A stretch of 36,991 bases of DNA from GCA-020352575 sp964600365 (GCA_964600365.1 CAZRJG010000020.1:1-36991); one strand, 5' to 3'; positions 15,970 to 23,619 are shown, counted from the first letter of the stretch. Translations and numbers: made by a program. The notes: generated by a model from the sequence alone, not told the origin.

Positions 15970-17406
15970 TCAGTCGGACGCCCCAAAGCGACGGGCGCCA
16001 CGCCGGGATCGTTCCCCGATCACGTGGAGCTTCAGGAGGTTCGTGGATGCCTGTTGGTTGGGTGGGATCCCGGCGACCATCACAACCACTTCGCCGCGTT
16101 CGGCGAGGCCGTCCTTCTCAAGTTGCTTCTCGGCAGCAGCAAGCATGAGGTCCGTTGTGTCCCGCCGGTCGAACATGAGCGACTCCACGCCCCGGTAGAG
16201 CGCCATCCGCCGATACACGTCCGGCTCGGGGGTGAAGGCGATGACCGACGCTTCCGGCCGATACTTCGAGAGGAGTCGGGCGGTCGTGCCCGACTCGGTG
16301 AACGCAACGATCGTCTGGAGGCCGAGGTCCTCGACCACCTGCACCGCCGCCTTGGCAGTTGCCGACGCAAACGTCGGGACCTTGCTCAGGAAGTCGACGC
16401 GCACCTGCGCCGGAGCCGCATCGGCCTCCTCGCAGATAATGGACATCACCTCGACGACGCGCACTGGGTAATCCCCGACGGCCGTCTCCCCGGAGAGCAT
16501 CACTGCGTCGGTCCCGTTACGCACCGCATTGGTGACATCCGTGACCTCGGCCCGGGTGGGACGCGGGGCGTGGATCATGCTCTCGAGCATCTCGGTCGCC
16601 GTGATGGAGACCAGCGCCGCCCGGTTGGTGCGTTGGAGGATCTCCTCCTGGATGGCAGGGATCCGTTGGATCGGGTACTGCACGCCGAGATCACCACGGG
16701 CGACCATCGCCCCGTCCGCCGCTGACAGGATCTCATCGAGGCGCTCATAGCCTGCCGCGAGTTCGATCTTGGCGATGATCGGCACGTCTCCGGCGATCGC
16801 CCGGACCCGTTCGATGTCCGCAGCACTGCGCACGAACGACGCCGCAACGTAGTCGACGCCGATCTCACGGCCGACGACAAGGTCCTGCTCGTCCTTTTCG
16901 GTGATGGTGGGGGTGTCGAGGTCGCTGTCGGGGAAGGCCACTCCCTTGCGGTCAGACACCGTGCCGGAGATCTCGACGTCGGCGCGCAAGCGATCCGCCG
17001 CCACCTCCGTGACCCGCAGTCGGACGAGGCCGTCGGCGAGCACGATCCGGTGGCCGACCTCCACGTCGCGCAGGAGTCCTTCGTAGACGATGGGGATCGC
17101 CCCGCCCTCTGCGACGGTTGCGGGGATCACTTCGACCGACTCGCCCCGAGAGACCTGCTGGGGCCCATCGGGAAACGCGCCGAGCCGGAGCTTCGGCCCC
17201 TGGACGTCTTGGAGGATCCCGACGGCGCGCCCTTCGGCCGCGGCGGCCTCCCGGATCCATCCTGCCATCCGGCGATGGTCCTCTGCCGTGCCGTGGGAGA
17301 AGTTGAGCCGAGCGACATCCATGCCGGCAGCGACCATTGCCCGAATGACCTCGGGGTCCTCGGTCGACGGGCCCATGGTGGCGATGATCTTCGTGCGCCG
17401 GGACAT
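15970..17406 (-). CDS. pyk: Pyruvate kinase
   Basis: 478 residues, the usual length. It makes pyruvate and ATP from phosphoenolpyruvate and ADP in the last step of glycolysis. Seen: RRTKIIATMGPST at the N-terminus, the substrate-binding Arg in DVARLNFSHG, QDVQGPKLRLG, the active-site Lys in IIAKIELAAGYERLDEI, the metal-binding MVARGDLGVQYP, the ATEMLESMIHAPRPTRAEVTDV block and DAVMLSGETAVGDYP. A C-terminal regulatory domain of about 120 residues is complete. The ATG is placed 7 nt after a TACTCT -10 box. It is divergent from the DUF72 gene. Confidence 0.96.
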   Translation of the reverse strand: MSRRTKIIATMGPSTEDPEVIRAMVAAGMDVARLNFSHGTAEDHRRMAGWIREAAAAEGRAVGILQDVQGPKLRLGAFPDGPQQVSRGESVEVIPATVAEGGAIPIVYEGLLRDVEVGHRIVLADGLVRLRVTEVAADRLRADVEISGTVSDRKGVAFPDSDLDTPTITEKDEQDLVVGREIGVDYVAASFVRSAADIERVRAIAGDVPIIAKIELAAGYERLDEILSAADGAMVARGDLGVQYPIQRIPAIQEEILQRTNRAALVSITATEMLESMIHAPRPTRAEVTDVTNAVRNGTDAVMLSGETAVGDYPVRVVEVMSIICEEADAAPAQVRVDFLSKVPTFASATAKAAVQVVEDLGLQTIVAFTESGTTARLLSKYRPEASVIAFTPEPDVYRRMALYRGVESLMFDRRDTTDLMLAAAEKQLEKDGLAERGEVVVMVAGIPPNQQASTNLLKLHVIGERSRRGARRFGASD

Positions 17407-17419
17407 TCGTGGAAGAGTA
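17407..17419 (-). promoter_or_regulatory. -10 box of pyk (leaderless)
   Basis: On the minus strand TACTCT (17419-17414) is followed by seven bases and the ATG at 17406. No ribosome site is present. Confidence 0.5.
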
Positions 17420-17485
17420 GGTGCGATGCCGGGGGCAACGACGCCACGGGGCCCGAGGCACCGCTCTCGGGCGGCGGGCGCGGCC

Positions 17486-17497
17486 TAGCCTCATCCG
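17486..17497 (+). promoter_or_regulatory. -10 box of the DUF72 gene (leaderless)
   Basis: TAGCCT at 17486-17491 is followed by six bases and the GTG at 17498. No ribosome site is present. Confidence 0.5.
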
Positions 17498-18187
17498 GTG
17501 CTGCGCATCGGGATCTCGGGATGGTCGTTCGACGAGTGGAAGGACGGCTTCTACGACGGGGTGCCCCGCTCCAAGTGGCTCGCCCACTACGCCGACCACT
17601 TCCCGACCGTCGAGGTGAACTACACGTTCCGCCGTACGATGAGCCCCTCCACCGCTGAGAAGTGGCGTGCAGCGGTCCCTCCCGGTTTTCGGTTCGCGGT
17701 GAAGGCCCATCAACGCATCACACACACCCATCGACTCAAGGATCCCGGAGAGCACCTCCCACACTTCCTCGAGTCGCTCACCCCACTCGGCGAGGCGCTC
17801 GGGCCCGTGCTCTTCCAGCTTCCGCCGCACCTGCCCCGCGATGACACCCGGTTGGCGGCGTTCCTCGACGCACTCCCCGAAGGACTCAGCAGCGTCTTCG
17901 AGTTCCGCAACGAGACCTGGTTCGCCGATCAGGTGTACGAGTTGCTCCGTGCGCGGGGCGCGGGGTTGGTGATCTCCGAGACCGATGATCGCCCCGCTCC
18001 CGAGGTCGTGACGGCGCCGCAGGTGTACGTCCGTCTCCGCAAGGAGGCATACTCTGACCACGACCTCCGCGGGTGGGTTCGTCGGCTCCGAGACATCGAG
18101 GCCGACGAGATCTGGGTCTTCGTGAAGCACGAAGTGGAGAGCCCCCGACTGGCAACGAGACTGACCGAGCTCATAGACGAGCACTGA
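17498..18187 (+). CDS. DUF72 family protein (YecE-like)
   Basis: 229 residues. RIGISGWSFDEWKDGFYD at the N-terminus, then FPTVEVNYTFRR, the AVKAHQRITHTHRL segment, a GPVLFQLPPH strand and SVFEFRNETWF are the conserved blocks of the DUF72 (YecE) family, which adopts a TIM-barrel fold. The biochemical function is not known. The stop codon overlaps the ribosome site of the LLM oxidoreductase 13 nt downstream, so the two are probably one transcript. Normal length, no oddity. Confidence 0.85.
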   Translation: MLRIGISGWSFDEWKDGFYDGVPRSKWLAHYADHFPTVEVNYTFRRTMSPSTAEKWRAAVPPGFRFAVKAHQRITHTHRLKDPGEHLPHFLESLTPLGEALGPVLFQLPPHLPRDDTRLAAFLDALPEGLSSVFEFRNETWFADQVYELLRARGAGLVISETDDRPAPEVVTAPQVYVRLRKEAYSDHDLRGWVRRLRDIEADEIWVFVKHEVESPRLATRLTELIDEH

Positions 18188-18200
18188 GGAGAGGAACCGC

Positions 18201-19184
18201 ATGCGATTCGGAGCCTTCGTCCCCCAGGGATGGCGACTGGACCTCGTCGGGATCGAGCGAGAGGACGAGTGGTCGACGATGGTCGACGTCGCCCGGACGA
18301 TCGAGCGCGCCAGCTATGAGTCCTTGTGGGTGTACGACCACTTCCACACCGTCCCGGTGCCGACCCAGGAGGTGACCTACGAGGCGTGGACCCTCATGGC
18401 GGCGCTCGCCACCGTCACCGACACGGTGCGCCTCGGTCAGATGTGCTCGTGCAACTCGTACCGGCCCCCCTCCTATCTCGCAAAGGTCGCCGCATCGATC
18501 GATGTGATCAGCGGCGGTCGCGTCGAGATGGCCATCGGCGCCGGCTGGTACGAACACGAGTACGACGGCTACGGCTACCCCTATCCCAAGCCGTCGGTGC
18601 GGATCGGGCAACTCCATGAGGGCGTCGAGATCATGCAACGCATGTGGACCGAGGACGAGGTCCACTTCGATGGCGAGCACTACACCCTCAAGGGCGCGAT
18701 CTGCCAGCCGAAGCCACTCCAGGATCCCCACATCCCATTCTGGATCGCGGGCGGGGGCGAGCAGCTCACCCTCCGGGTCGCCGCCCAGTACGCCCAGTAC
18801 ACGAACTTCGGCGCCGACCTCGACCAGTTCCGCCACAAGTCGGAGGTGTTGCGCGGCCACTGTGCCGACCTCGGCAGGGACTTCGACGGGATCACCCGGT
18901 CGACGAACCTCAATGTGATCTGTGCACCGTCCGAGGCGGAGGTCGATGCGATCGAGGCACGACTGGTCGATCGGTACCGGCCGTTCATCGGGGACGAGCG
19001 CGCCGAGGCGATGCCACGGCGGTGGAACCTGATGAAGGGCACACCGGAGCAACTCATCGAGCGACTCCTCCCCTGGCGGGACGCCGGTCTGGGGTACCTG
19101 GTCCTCTACATGGCCGAGGCGGCGTATGACACAACCGGACTCGAGCTGTTCGCCGCCGAGGTGATCCCTGCCCTCGCGGACTGA
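18201..19184 (+). CDS. LLM-class (probably F420-dependent) oxidoreductase
   Basis: 327 residues, luciferase-like TIM barrel. Seen: MRFGAFVPQGWR, ESLWVYDHFHTVP, RLGQMCSCNSYRPPSYLAKVAASIDV split around residue 95, then SGGRVEMAIGAGWYEHEY and IPFWIAGGGEQLTLRVAAQYA. These fit the actinobacterial F420-dependent LLM group. The ATG has a strong AGGAGAGGA ribosome site (18187-18195). The next gene encodes a CofC/FbiD-like enzyme for F420 synthesis, which supports F420 and not FMN as cofactor. The substrate is unknown. Confidence 0.85.
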   Translation: MRFGAFVPQGWRLDLVGIEREDEWSTMVDVARTIERASYESLWVYDHFHTVPVPTQEVTYEAWTLMAALATVTDTVRLGQMCSCNSYRPPSYLAKVAASIDVISGGRVEMAIGAGWYEHEYDGYGYPYPKPSVRIGQLHEGVEIMQRMWTEDEVHFDGEHYTLKGAICQPKPLQDPHIPFWIAGGGEQLTLRVAAQYAQYTNFGADLDQFRHKSEVLRGHCADLGRDFDGITRSTNLNVICAPSEAEVDAIEARLVDRYRPFIGDERAEAMPRRWNLMKGTPEQLIERLLPWRDAGLGYLVLYMAEAAYDTTGLELFAAEVIPALAD

Positions 19185-19191
19185 CCTGATC

Positions 19192-19758
19192 GTGCGGATC
19201 GGCATCCCGGTCAAGCCGTTCAGGGTGGCCAAGGCCCGGCTCGCCCCGCTGCTCGATGCACCCGGCCGGGCGCGTCTCGGCATGACGATCGCCGCGAGGA
19301 CGATACGAGTAGCCAGCAGGGTGGGCTCCCCCGCCGTGGTCACCGGCGACGACGCCGTCGCCGAATGGGCCGCGGCGCACGGCGCCGGCGTGATCCGCGA
19401 GCAGCCCGGCGGGCTCGACGGGGCAGCCAGCGCGATCGTCGCCGACGCCGATGGCAGACCGTGGATGGTGCTGCACGCCGATCTCCCGCGGGTCTGCCCC
19501 GACGACCTGCGCCGTGCCGCCGACGCGCTCAGCTCCGTTCCTGCGGTCCTCGCCCCCTCATGGGATGGCGGCACCTCGCTGTTCGGCGGGACCGGGCCCG
19601 CTCGGTTCTCCTATGGACCGGGGAGCTTCCACCGGCACCTGCGAGGGTCGCCGGGCGCACTCGTCCTCGTGCGCCGGGGGCTGGCCCTCGACCTCGACAC
19701 GCCGTCGGACTACCGCGCCTGGCGGCGGTGGTCGGCGGCTACGGACGGAGGCGCTTGA
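19192..19758 (+). CDS. cofC: CofC/FbiD-like guanylyltransferase of coenzyme F420 synthesis
   Basis: 188 residues, a little shorter than most members. Seen: IPVKPFRVAKARLAPLLD (nucleotide-binding N-terminus with KARL), MVLHADLPRV (metal-binding D in HADLP), DGGTSLFGG, and ARFSYGPGSFHRH, all in the order known for CofC/FbiD. The enzyme couples GTP to 2-phospholactate or, in actinobacteria, phosphoenolpyruvate, to give the side-chain donor of F420. Starts at a GTG 7 nt after the LLM oxidoreductase stop. The end overlaps the convergent LmbE gene by 20 nt. The substrate cannot be read from the sequence. Confidence 0.82.
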   Translation: MRIGIPVKPFRVAKARLAPLLDAPGRARLGMTIAARTIRVASRVGSPAVVTGDDAVAEWAAAHGAGVIREQPGGLDGAASAIVADADGRPWMVLHADLPRVCPDDLRRAADALSSVPAVLAPSWDGGTSLFGGTGPARFSYGPGSFHRHLRGSPGALVLVRRGLALDLDTPSDYRAWRRWSAATDGGA

Positions 19759-20494
19759 AGGCTTCGGCGAGGGAGAGACCCACGGGCATGCCGAGGTTCG
19801 CCGACCACTCCCGCATCCGATCAGTGAACCGCTGGCGCTCGAGGTCCCCCGACTCGGCGCCGCCCATCGTGGTCGTGCCCTGGGAGGAGTGTTGGAGGAG
19901 CGCGCTCACCTTCGTGTCGAACGTTGCCTCGATGTCCTCGTGATGGTCGACTTCGTCAGCGGACCACAACAGGATGTCCGTGGGACGATGCTTGTCGAGC
20001 CCCTGCTCGGGGAAGAAGAGGTGGTCTCGGGCGGCGACGACGGCGTCGATGGCCGCCATCCCCACCGAACGATGGTCGGGGTGAAGCATGTAGCGCTTCC
20101 AGGGATCGTGGCTGAGGATGACGTCTGGTCGCTGGGTGCGGATCCACCAGACGAGTTCCTTGCGGAGCTCGACCGTGTTCTCGACCTCCCCGTCCACGTG
20201 GTCGAGCATCACGACGTGCCGGACGCCGAGCACGTCGGCCGCCTTGCGCTGTTCGCCACGGCGGGTGGCGATGAGCGTCTCGGGATCCATGTTCGGGTCC
20301 CACGTCCCCTTGGAGCCATCGCTCACGACGAGAATCGTTACGTCACAACCCTCCGCAGCCCACTTCGCGAGGGTGCCGCCGGAACCGAACTCGGCATCGT
20401 CGGGATGCGCTCCGATGGTCATGGCCCGGGCTGGGACCGGGAGCGGATCGACCGTGCGATCGACCTGGTCGTAGAGGTTGGATGCCGTCGTCAT
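19739..20494 (-). CDS. LmbE/PIG-L family deacetylase
   Basis: 251 residues from ATG 20494, chosen because TAGCCT lies 8 nt before it; the frame continues to 20788 inside the neighbouring transporter gene and that part is ignored. Seen: the zinc motif AHPDDAEFGSGG near residue 27, ILVVSDGSKG, and MLHPDHRSVGMAAIDAV with the third zinc ligand His. Members remove acetyl groups from GlcNAc-type substrates; in actinobacteria they include MshB and Mca of mycothiol metabolism. Which one this is cannot be told from sequence alone. Confidence 0.85.
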   Translation of the reverse strand: MTTASNLYDQVDRTVDPLPVPARAMTIGAHPDDAEFGSGGTLAKWAAEGCDVTILVVSDGSKGTWDPNMDPETLIATRRGEQRKAADVLGVRHVVMLDHVDGEVENTVELRKELVWWIRTQRPDVILSHDPWKRYMLHPDHRSVGMAAIDAVVAARDHLFFPEQGLDKHRPTDILLWSADEVDHHEDIEATFDTKVSALLQHSSQGTTTMGGAESGDLERQRFTDRMREWSANLGMPVGLSLAEAFKRLRP

Positions 20495-20508
20495 GGTCGC
20501 CGAGGCTA
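20495..20508 (-). promoter_or_regulatory. -10 box of the LmbE-family gene (leaderless)
   Basis: On the minus strand TAGCCT (20508-20503) is followed by eight bases and the ATG at 20494. The box lies in the 28-bp gap after the transporter gene. Confidence 0.5.
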
Positions 20509-20522
20509 CGACGGATCGCCCG

Positions 20523-21770
20523 CTACGCCGACCGTACATCGAGCCGGGCGAGCGCCACGGTCTGGCGTCGTGCCCAGAGCCAGATGACGAGGAGCAGGAC
20601 CCCTGCACTGGTGACGACCGCAGGGGGAGAGAACACGTCCGCCAACCATCCTTGGATGAGGCCGCCCAGCGGATACGCGCCGGTGAAGGCCATGATCCGG
20701 AGCGCGAGAACCCTCCCTCGCATGTGCTCGTCCACGAGTGTCTGGGTGGCCGTGTTGGTCGTGGCGATGAGCGCGAGGAATCCCCCACCTACGACGATTG
20801 CGGCCAGGAGCCCGAAGGCATAGGAGCGAGAAAGCCCGAACGCAATGATCGCCCCTGCGTACACCGGCATCGAGGCACGAACGACCACGGAAGGGGTGAT
20901 GTCCCCGAACGCCCCTGCGATCCATGGTGCCACCAGGATCGCCCCGAGCCCGAGCGCCCCCAGGAGGTAACCGAGCGCTTCCGGGCCCACCCCGTAGATG
21001 TCCTCGGCGAAGACGACGGTGAACTGCACGATGGGATAGCCAAGGAATCCGACCATGACAGCGACGAGAATCGAGAGCGTGATCCCCGGCTTCGTGCGCA
21101 GGTAGCGGAGCGCCTCGCCGATACCCGCCACCACCCGTGCGGTCCCGCCCTGGGGGGGAACCCGCTGGGTGCGGATGAGCAGGAGTGCGACGAACACGGC
21201 GGAAAAACTCACGGCATTGAGCAGGAAGGCCAGCGCAGGTCCGAAGCGCGCGAGCACGATGCCACCGATCATCGGCCCGATGGCCCGCGAGGCGTTGAAC
21301 TGGACGGAGTTGAGCGTGATCGCCGACGGAAGGTCCTCACGGTCCACGAGCGTGGGGACGAACGCCTGCCAGGCAGGGACCGTGAGGCCGGACGCCATGC
21401 CCCCCAATGCCGTGAGCACGAGGATCCACCCCGGTGTCGCCAACCCCGTCTGCCACACCACCCAAAGGGCGACTGCGAACACTGCGGCGAGGCTCTGCCC
21501 CACCAGCAGGATTCGCTTCCTGGAATACCGATCGGCGAGGATCCCGCCGAAGGGGGCCAGGAGCATGACCGGGATGAAAGTGGCAAAGGTCGCGAGCCCA
21601 ACCCATGTGGCGCTCCGGGTGAGTTGGAAGAGCACGTAGGGGATCGCCACTCCCTGCAGCCACGTGCCCGAGTTGGAGACGAGGGCGCCGGTCCAGAAGA
21701 CCGCGTAGTCCCTCGTGCGCAGGGCACGCAGCGCGTAGGAGAGTCCGGACGGGGTCGAGGGCGTCTCCAC
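20523..21770 (-). CDS. MFS exporter in the arsenic module
   Basis: 415 residues from GTG 21770, two bases after the ArsR stop; a longer frame to 21845 would run into arsR. About 12 membrane helices; LRALRTRDYAVFWTGALVSN and GTWLQGVAIPYVLFQLTRSA place it in the MFS_3/EntS-like efflux group, and GGILADRYSRKRILLVG is the loop between helices 2 and 3. Co-transcription with an arsenic-type ArsR and divergence from arsI suggest export of an arsenical such as methylarsenite, as described for the MFS protein ArsK; this is inference from context. No Shine-Dalgarno is obvious, consistent with coupled translation. Confidence 0.82.
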   Translation of the reverse strand: METPSTPSGLSYALRALRTRDYAVFWTGALVSNSGTWLQGVAIPYVLFQLTRSATWVGLATFATFIPVMLLAPFGGILADRYSRKRILLVGQSLAAVFAVALWVVWQTGLATPGWILVLTALGGMASGLTVPAWQAFVPTLVDREDLPSAITLNSVQFNASRAIGPMIGGIVLARFGPALAFLLNAVSFSAVFVALLLIRTQRVPPQGGTARVVAGIGEALRYLRTKPGITLSILVAVMVGFLGYPIVQFTVVFAEDIYGVGPEALGYLLGALGLGAILVAPWIAGAFGDITPSVVVRASMPVYAGAIIAFGLSRSYAFGLLAAIVVGGGFLALIATTNTATQTLVDEHMRGRVLALRIMAFTGAYPLGGLIQGWLADVFSPPAVVTSAGVLLLVIWLWARRQTVALARLDVRSA

Positions 21771-21772
21771 GC

Positions 21773-22084
21773 TCAGGCGCCGATGCGGTCGAGCAGGTGC
21801 CGCACATGGGAGAGCCGATCCCGATCGAGTGAGAAGTGGCTCCACGTGCCCCGCCGCTCCCTCGTCACGATGCCGGCGGCGAGCAACTTCTTCAGGTGGT
21901 GGCTCACCGTGGCCTGGGAGAGCCCGAGGGGTGTCTCGAAGTCACACACGCACAGGTCGTCGCGTGCGCCGAGGAGTTCGACGATGTGGACCCGGGCGGG
22001 GTCCGCAAGCGCCTTGAAGAGCGAGGCGGCTTCGGCATCGACCGCCACGTCGGTGGCGGCGACGGAGCAACAGGGAGTGGGCAT
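21773..22084 (-). CDS. arsR: ArsR/SmtB family arsenic-responsive repressor
   Basis: 103 residues from ATG 22084 (a GTG lies directly before it at 22087). Winged-helix fold: SLFKALADPARVHIVELL, then DDLCVCDFETPLGLSQ with Cys45 and Cys47 in the helix that binds As(III) in classical ArsR, then ATVSHHLKKLLAAGIV as recognition helix. A further Cys5-Cys6 pair at the N-terminus may add a third thiol. When arsenite or a trivalent organoarsenical binds, the repressor leaves DNA. Two matching inverted repeats in the intergenic region at 22098-22146 are the likely operators, allowing autoregulation and control of arsI. Confidence 0.9.
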   Translation of the reverse strand: MPTPCCSVAATDVAVDAEAASLFKALADPARVHIVELLGARDDLCVCDFETPLGLSQATVSHHLKKLLAAGIVTRERRGTWSHFSLDRDRLSHVRHLLDRIGA

Positions 22085-22097
22085 CACCGTACCCTAC

Positions 22098-22113
22098 ATT
22101 GACATTCATCGAT
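22098..22113. promoter_or_regulatory. ArsR operator 1
   Basis: A 16-bp site made of arms ATTGA and TCGAT around CATTCA; one arm base deviates from a perfect inverted repeat. It covers the -35 box of arsI and lies just upstream of the arsR start. It matches operator 2 in 15 of 16 positions, 33 bp apart. Confidence 0.7.
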
Positions 22114-22127
22114 ACATGGGATACATT
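22099..22127 (+). promoter_or_regulatory. Sigma70-type promoter of arsI
   Basis: A perfect -35 TTGACA (22099-22104), a 17-bp spacer and -10 TACATT (22122-22127). Transcription would begin near 22134, inside operator 2. The ribosome site AAGGA at 22149-22153 precedes ATG 22160. It is the only fully canonical -35/-10 pair I see in front of a protein gene here. Confidence 0.8.
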
Positions 22128-22130
22128 AAC

Positions 22131-22146
22131 ATCGACATTCATCGAT
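22131..22146. promoter_or_regulatory. ArsR operator 2
   Basis: A perfect 5-6-5 inverted repeat ATCGA-CATTCA-TCGAT at the expected transcription start of arsI. Together with operator 1 it brackets the -10 box. Confidence 0.7.
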
Positions 22147-22159
22147 CCAAGGACCTGCC

Positions 22160-22579
22160 ATGCAGCCACGTATCCAACTTGCGCTCGACGTGACCAACCT
22201 CGACGCGTCGATCGCCTTCTACTCCTCCCTCTTCGGAGTTGGACCGGCCAAGCAACGCCCTGGCTACGCGAACTTCGAGGTCCCCTCCCCTCCCCTCAAG
22301 CTCGTCCTCATCGAAGGAGCCGAGGGTGGGCGCCTCAACCACCTCGGCGTCGAAGTGGGCTCGACCGAAGAGGTCCGCTCCGCCGATGCACGCCTCCGAT
22401 CCTCCGGGCTCACCGCGTGCACCCAGGAGGCCACCGACTGCTGCTACGCCGTCCAGGACAAGGTGTGGGTCACCGATCCGGACGGCGCACCCTGGGAGTG
22501 GTACACCGTCCTCGCCGACAGCCACACCGAGGAGTTCGAGGCGTCGGAGATCCCCGAGGCCTCCCCCGCCTGTTGCTGA
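22160..22579 (+). CDS. arsI: ArsI/CadI family dioxygenase (C-As lyase)
   Basis: 139 residues of the vicinal-oxygen-chelate fold. Seen: PRIQLALDVTNLDASIAFY, AKQRPGYANFEV, LNHLGVEV, and TDCCYAVQDKVWVTDPDG with the vicinal pair Cys94-Cys95 that binds trivalent organoarsenicals; Gln6, His61 and Glu113 sit where the Fe(II) ligands of ArsI are expected. ArsI cleaves the carbon-arsenic bond of methylarsenite with O2 and Fe(II), releasing arsenite. The C-terminus ends in ACC, adding another thiol pair, also seen in family members. CadI, a cadmium-induced relative, is the alternative name. Divergent from arsR and its exporter. Confidence 0.9.
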   Translation: MQPRIQLALDVTNLDASIAFYSSLFGVGPAKQRPGYANFEVPSPPLKLVLIEGAEGGRLNHLGVEVGSTEEVRSADARLRSSGLTACTQEATDCCYAVQDKVWVTDPDGAPWEWYTVLADSHTEEFEASEIPEASPACC

Positions 22580-22602
22580 CGCCGCTCCCCGGCCCCGGCT
22601 CC

Positions 22603-22637
22603 TATCCTTCCACTGAACGCAACCCGGAGAACGGATC
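22603..22637 (+). promoter_or_regulatory. -10 box and ribosome site of the SDR gene
   Basis: TATCCT at 22603-22608 and CGGAGA at 22625-22630 precede the GTG at 22638, giving a short leader and transcription separate from arsI. Confidence 0.4.
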
Positions 22638-23345
22638 GTGAGCGAACTCGTCGTCGTCATGACGGGTGGAACCGGTGGCCTCGGCACCGCATTGGCTAAG
22701 CGCCTCGAGCGACGTGGCGCCCGCGTCGCGGTGACCTACCTCATCCCCGAGGAGGCCGAGCGATTCGAGGCCGAAGTGGGGATCCCTGAGGATCGTCTGC
22801 TCCTCCGCAGGGTGGACGCCACGAACCAGTCCCAACTCGATGCCTTCATGCAGGAGACCGTGGACGCCTTCGGCGGCTTCGACGCACTGTGCTGCCTCGT
22901 GGGGGGCTGGGCAGGTGGACGGGACATCGACGAGACCGACGACGTCCGCTTCGACCGCATGATCGACCTCAACCTCCGTTCCTCCTTCTATGCGCTTCGA
23001 TCCGCCATCCCGCACCTCAAGCGGCGCGAAGCCGGCCGGATCGTCCTGGTGGGAAGCCATGCTGCGAAGGACAACCCGCCCGGTCAGGCAGCCTTCAACG
23101 TGAGCAAGGCTGGGGTCGCTGCCCTCGCTGCCTCGGCAGCTGCCGAACTGGCCGAATACGGGATCACCGCCAACGCCGTGCTGCCCTCGGTGATCGACAC
23201 CCCGGCCACCCGACAGTCGCTCCCCTACGCTGATTACGTCGATTGGCCGACTCCCGACGAGATCGCCGGTGTCATCGAGTTCCTCTGTCTCCCCGAGTCC
23301 GGTGTCGTGAGCGGCGCAGGGATTCCCGCACGGGGGAATGCGTAG
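22638..23345 (+). CDS. Short-chain dehydrogenase/reductase family protein lacking the catalytic Tyr
   Basis: 235 residues with a Rossmann fold. The nucleotide-binding TGGTGGLG is intact, as are VDATNQSQ (adenine side) and DLNLRSSFYALR. The catalytic triad is changed: Ser140 and Lys157 are in place, but position 153, where the YxxxK tyrosine should be, is Phe (TTC) in AFNVSKAGV. The NNAG motif is replaced by LVGGWAGG. The protein may be a non-classical SDR that binds NAD(P) without reduction, or it may use another acid. The gene has its own -10 box after arsI; no functional link with the arsenic genes is evident. Confidence 0.85.
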   Translation: MSELVVVMTGGTGGLGTALAKRLERRGARVAVTYLIPEEAERFEAEVGIPEDRLLLRRVDATNQSQLDAFMQETVDAFGGFDALCCLVGGWAGGRDIDETDDVRFDRMIDLNLRSSFYALRSAIPHLKRREAGRIVLVGSHAAKDNPPGQAAFNVSKAGVAALAASAAAELAEYGITANAVLPSVIDTPATRQSLPYADYVDWPTPDEIAGVIEFLCLPESGVVSGAGIPARGNA

Positions 23346-23380
23346 GGGCGGCAACCGCGGTTTCCCGGGGGATCTCTGAC

Positions 23381-23460
23381 TCGAGGCGAGCGGGAGAGAT
23401 CCTCCTCCCCCCTCCCACGTCCCTTCGGGCCGTGGATCCCATCCCCCCCTGGGGGGATCT
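23381..23460. repeat. Hairpin-rich repeat element, copy A
   Basis: This intergenic element shares with the one at 26411-26495 a block of 41 positions (23402-23442 versus 26437-26477) with 38 identical bases. It contains CCCTTCGGG inside a CCACG...CGTGG stem and ends in a C-run/G-run hairpin (23441-23458). Both copies lie beside a tRNA-Glu gene. It encodes no plausible protein. Confidence 0.65.
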
Positions 23461-23481
23461 GCTGCTTTGTCCCGGTGAACG

Positions 23482-23513
23482 CGCGAAACCCCTCCTTGCG
23501 GAGGGGTTTCGCG
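23482..23513 (-). terminator. Terminator of the tRNA-Gln/tRNA-Glu transcript
   Basis: A perfect 14-bp stem (23482-23495 with 23500-23513) around the loop TTGC starts one base after the CCA end of tRNA-Glu. There is no T-run outside the stem. Confidence 0.8.
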
Positions 23514-23589
23514 TGGCAGCCCCGACCAGATTCGAACTGGCGTTACCGGCTTGAGAGGCCGGCGTCCTAGGCCACTAGACGACGGGGCC
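23514..23589 (-). tRNA. tRNA-Glu (CUC)
   Basis: 76 nt including an encoded CCA. Acceptor GGCCCCG pairs with CGGGGCT (last pair G-U); D-arm begins GTCT; anticodon stem CCGGC/GCCGG around loop CTCTCAA gives anticodon CUC; T-arm GCCAG-TTCGAAT-CTGGT. It reads GAG codons. It follows tRNA-Gln on the same strand and is followed by a strong hairpin. Confidence 0.95.
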
Positions 23590-23619
23590 GTGGGTTGTGT
23601 TCGGTCACGGTGTGACCGG

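Noticed and set aside
20478..22193. Long open frame of 571 codons on the plus strand
   Set aside because: Antisense to the MFS exporter and arsR, low-complexity charged composition, and it crosses the arsI promoter and operators.
23243..23554. Open frame ending in RFELALPA
   Set aside because: The C-terminus is the antisense of tRNA-Glu(CUC), a known source of false proteins; the rest covers the repeat element.
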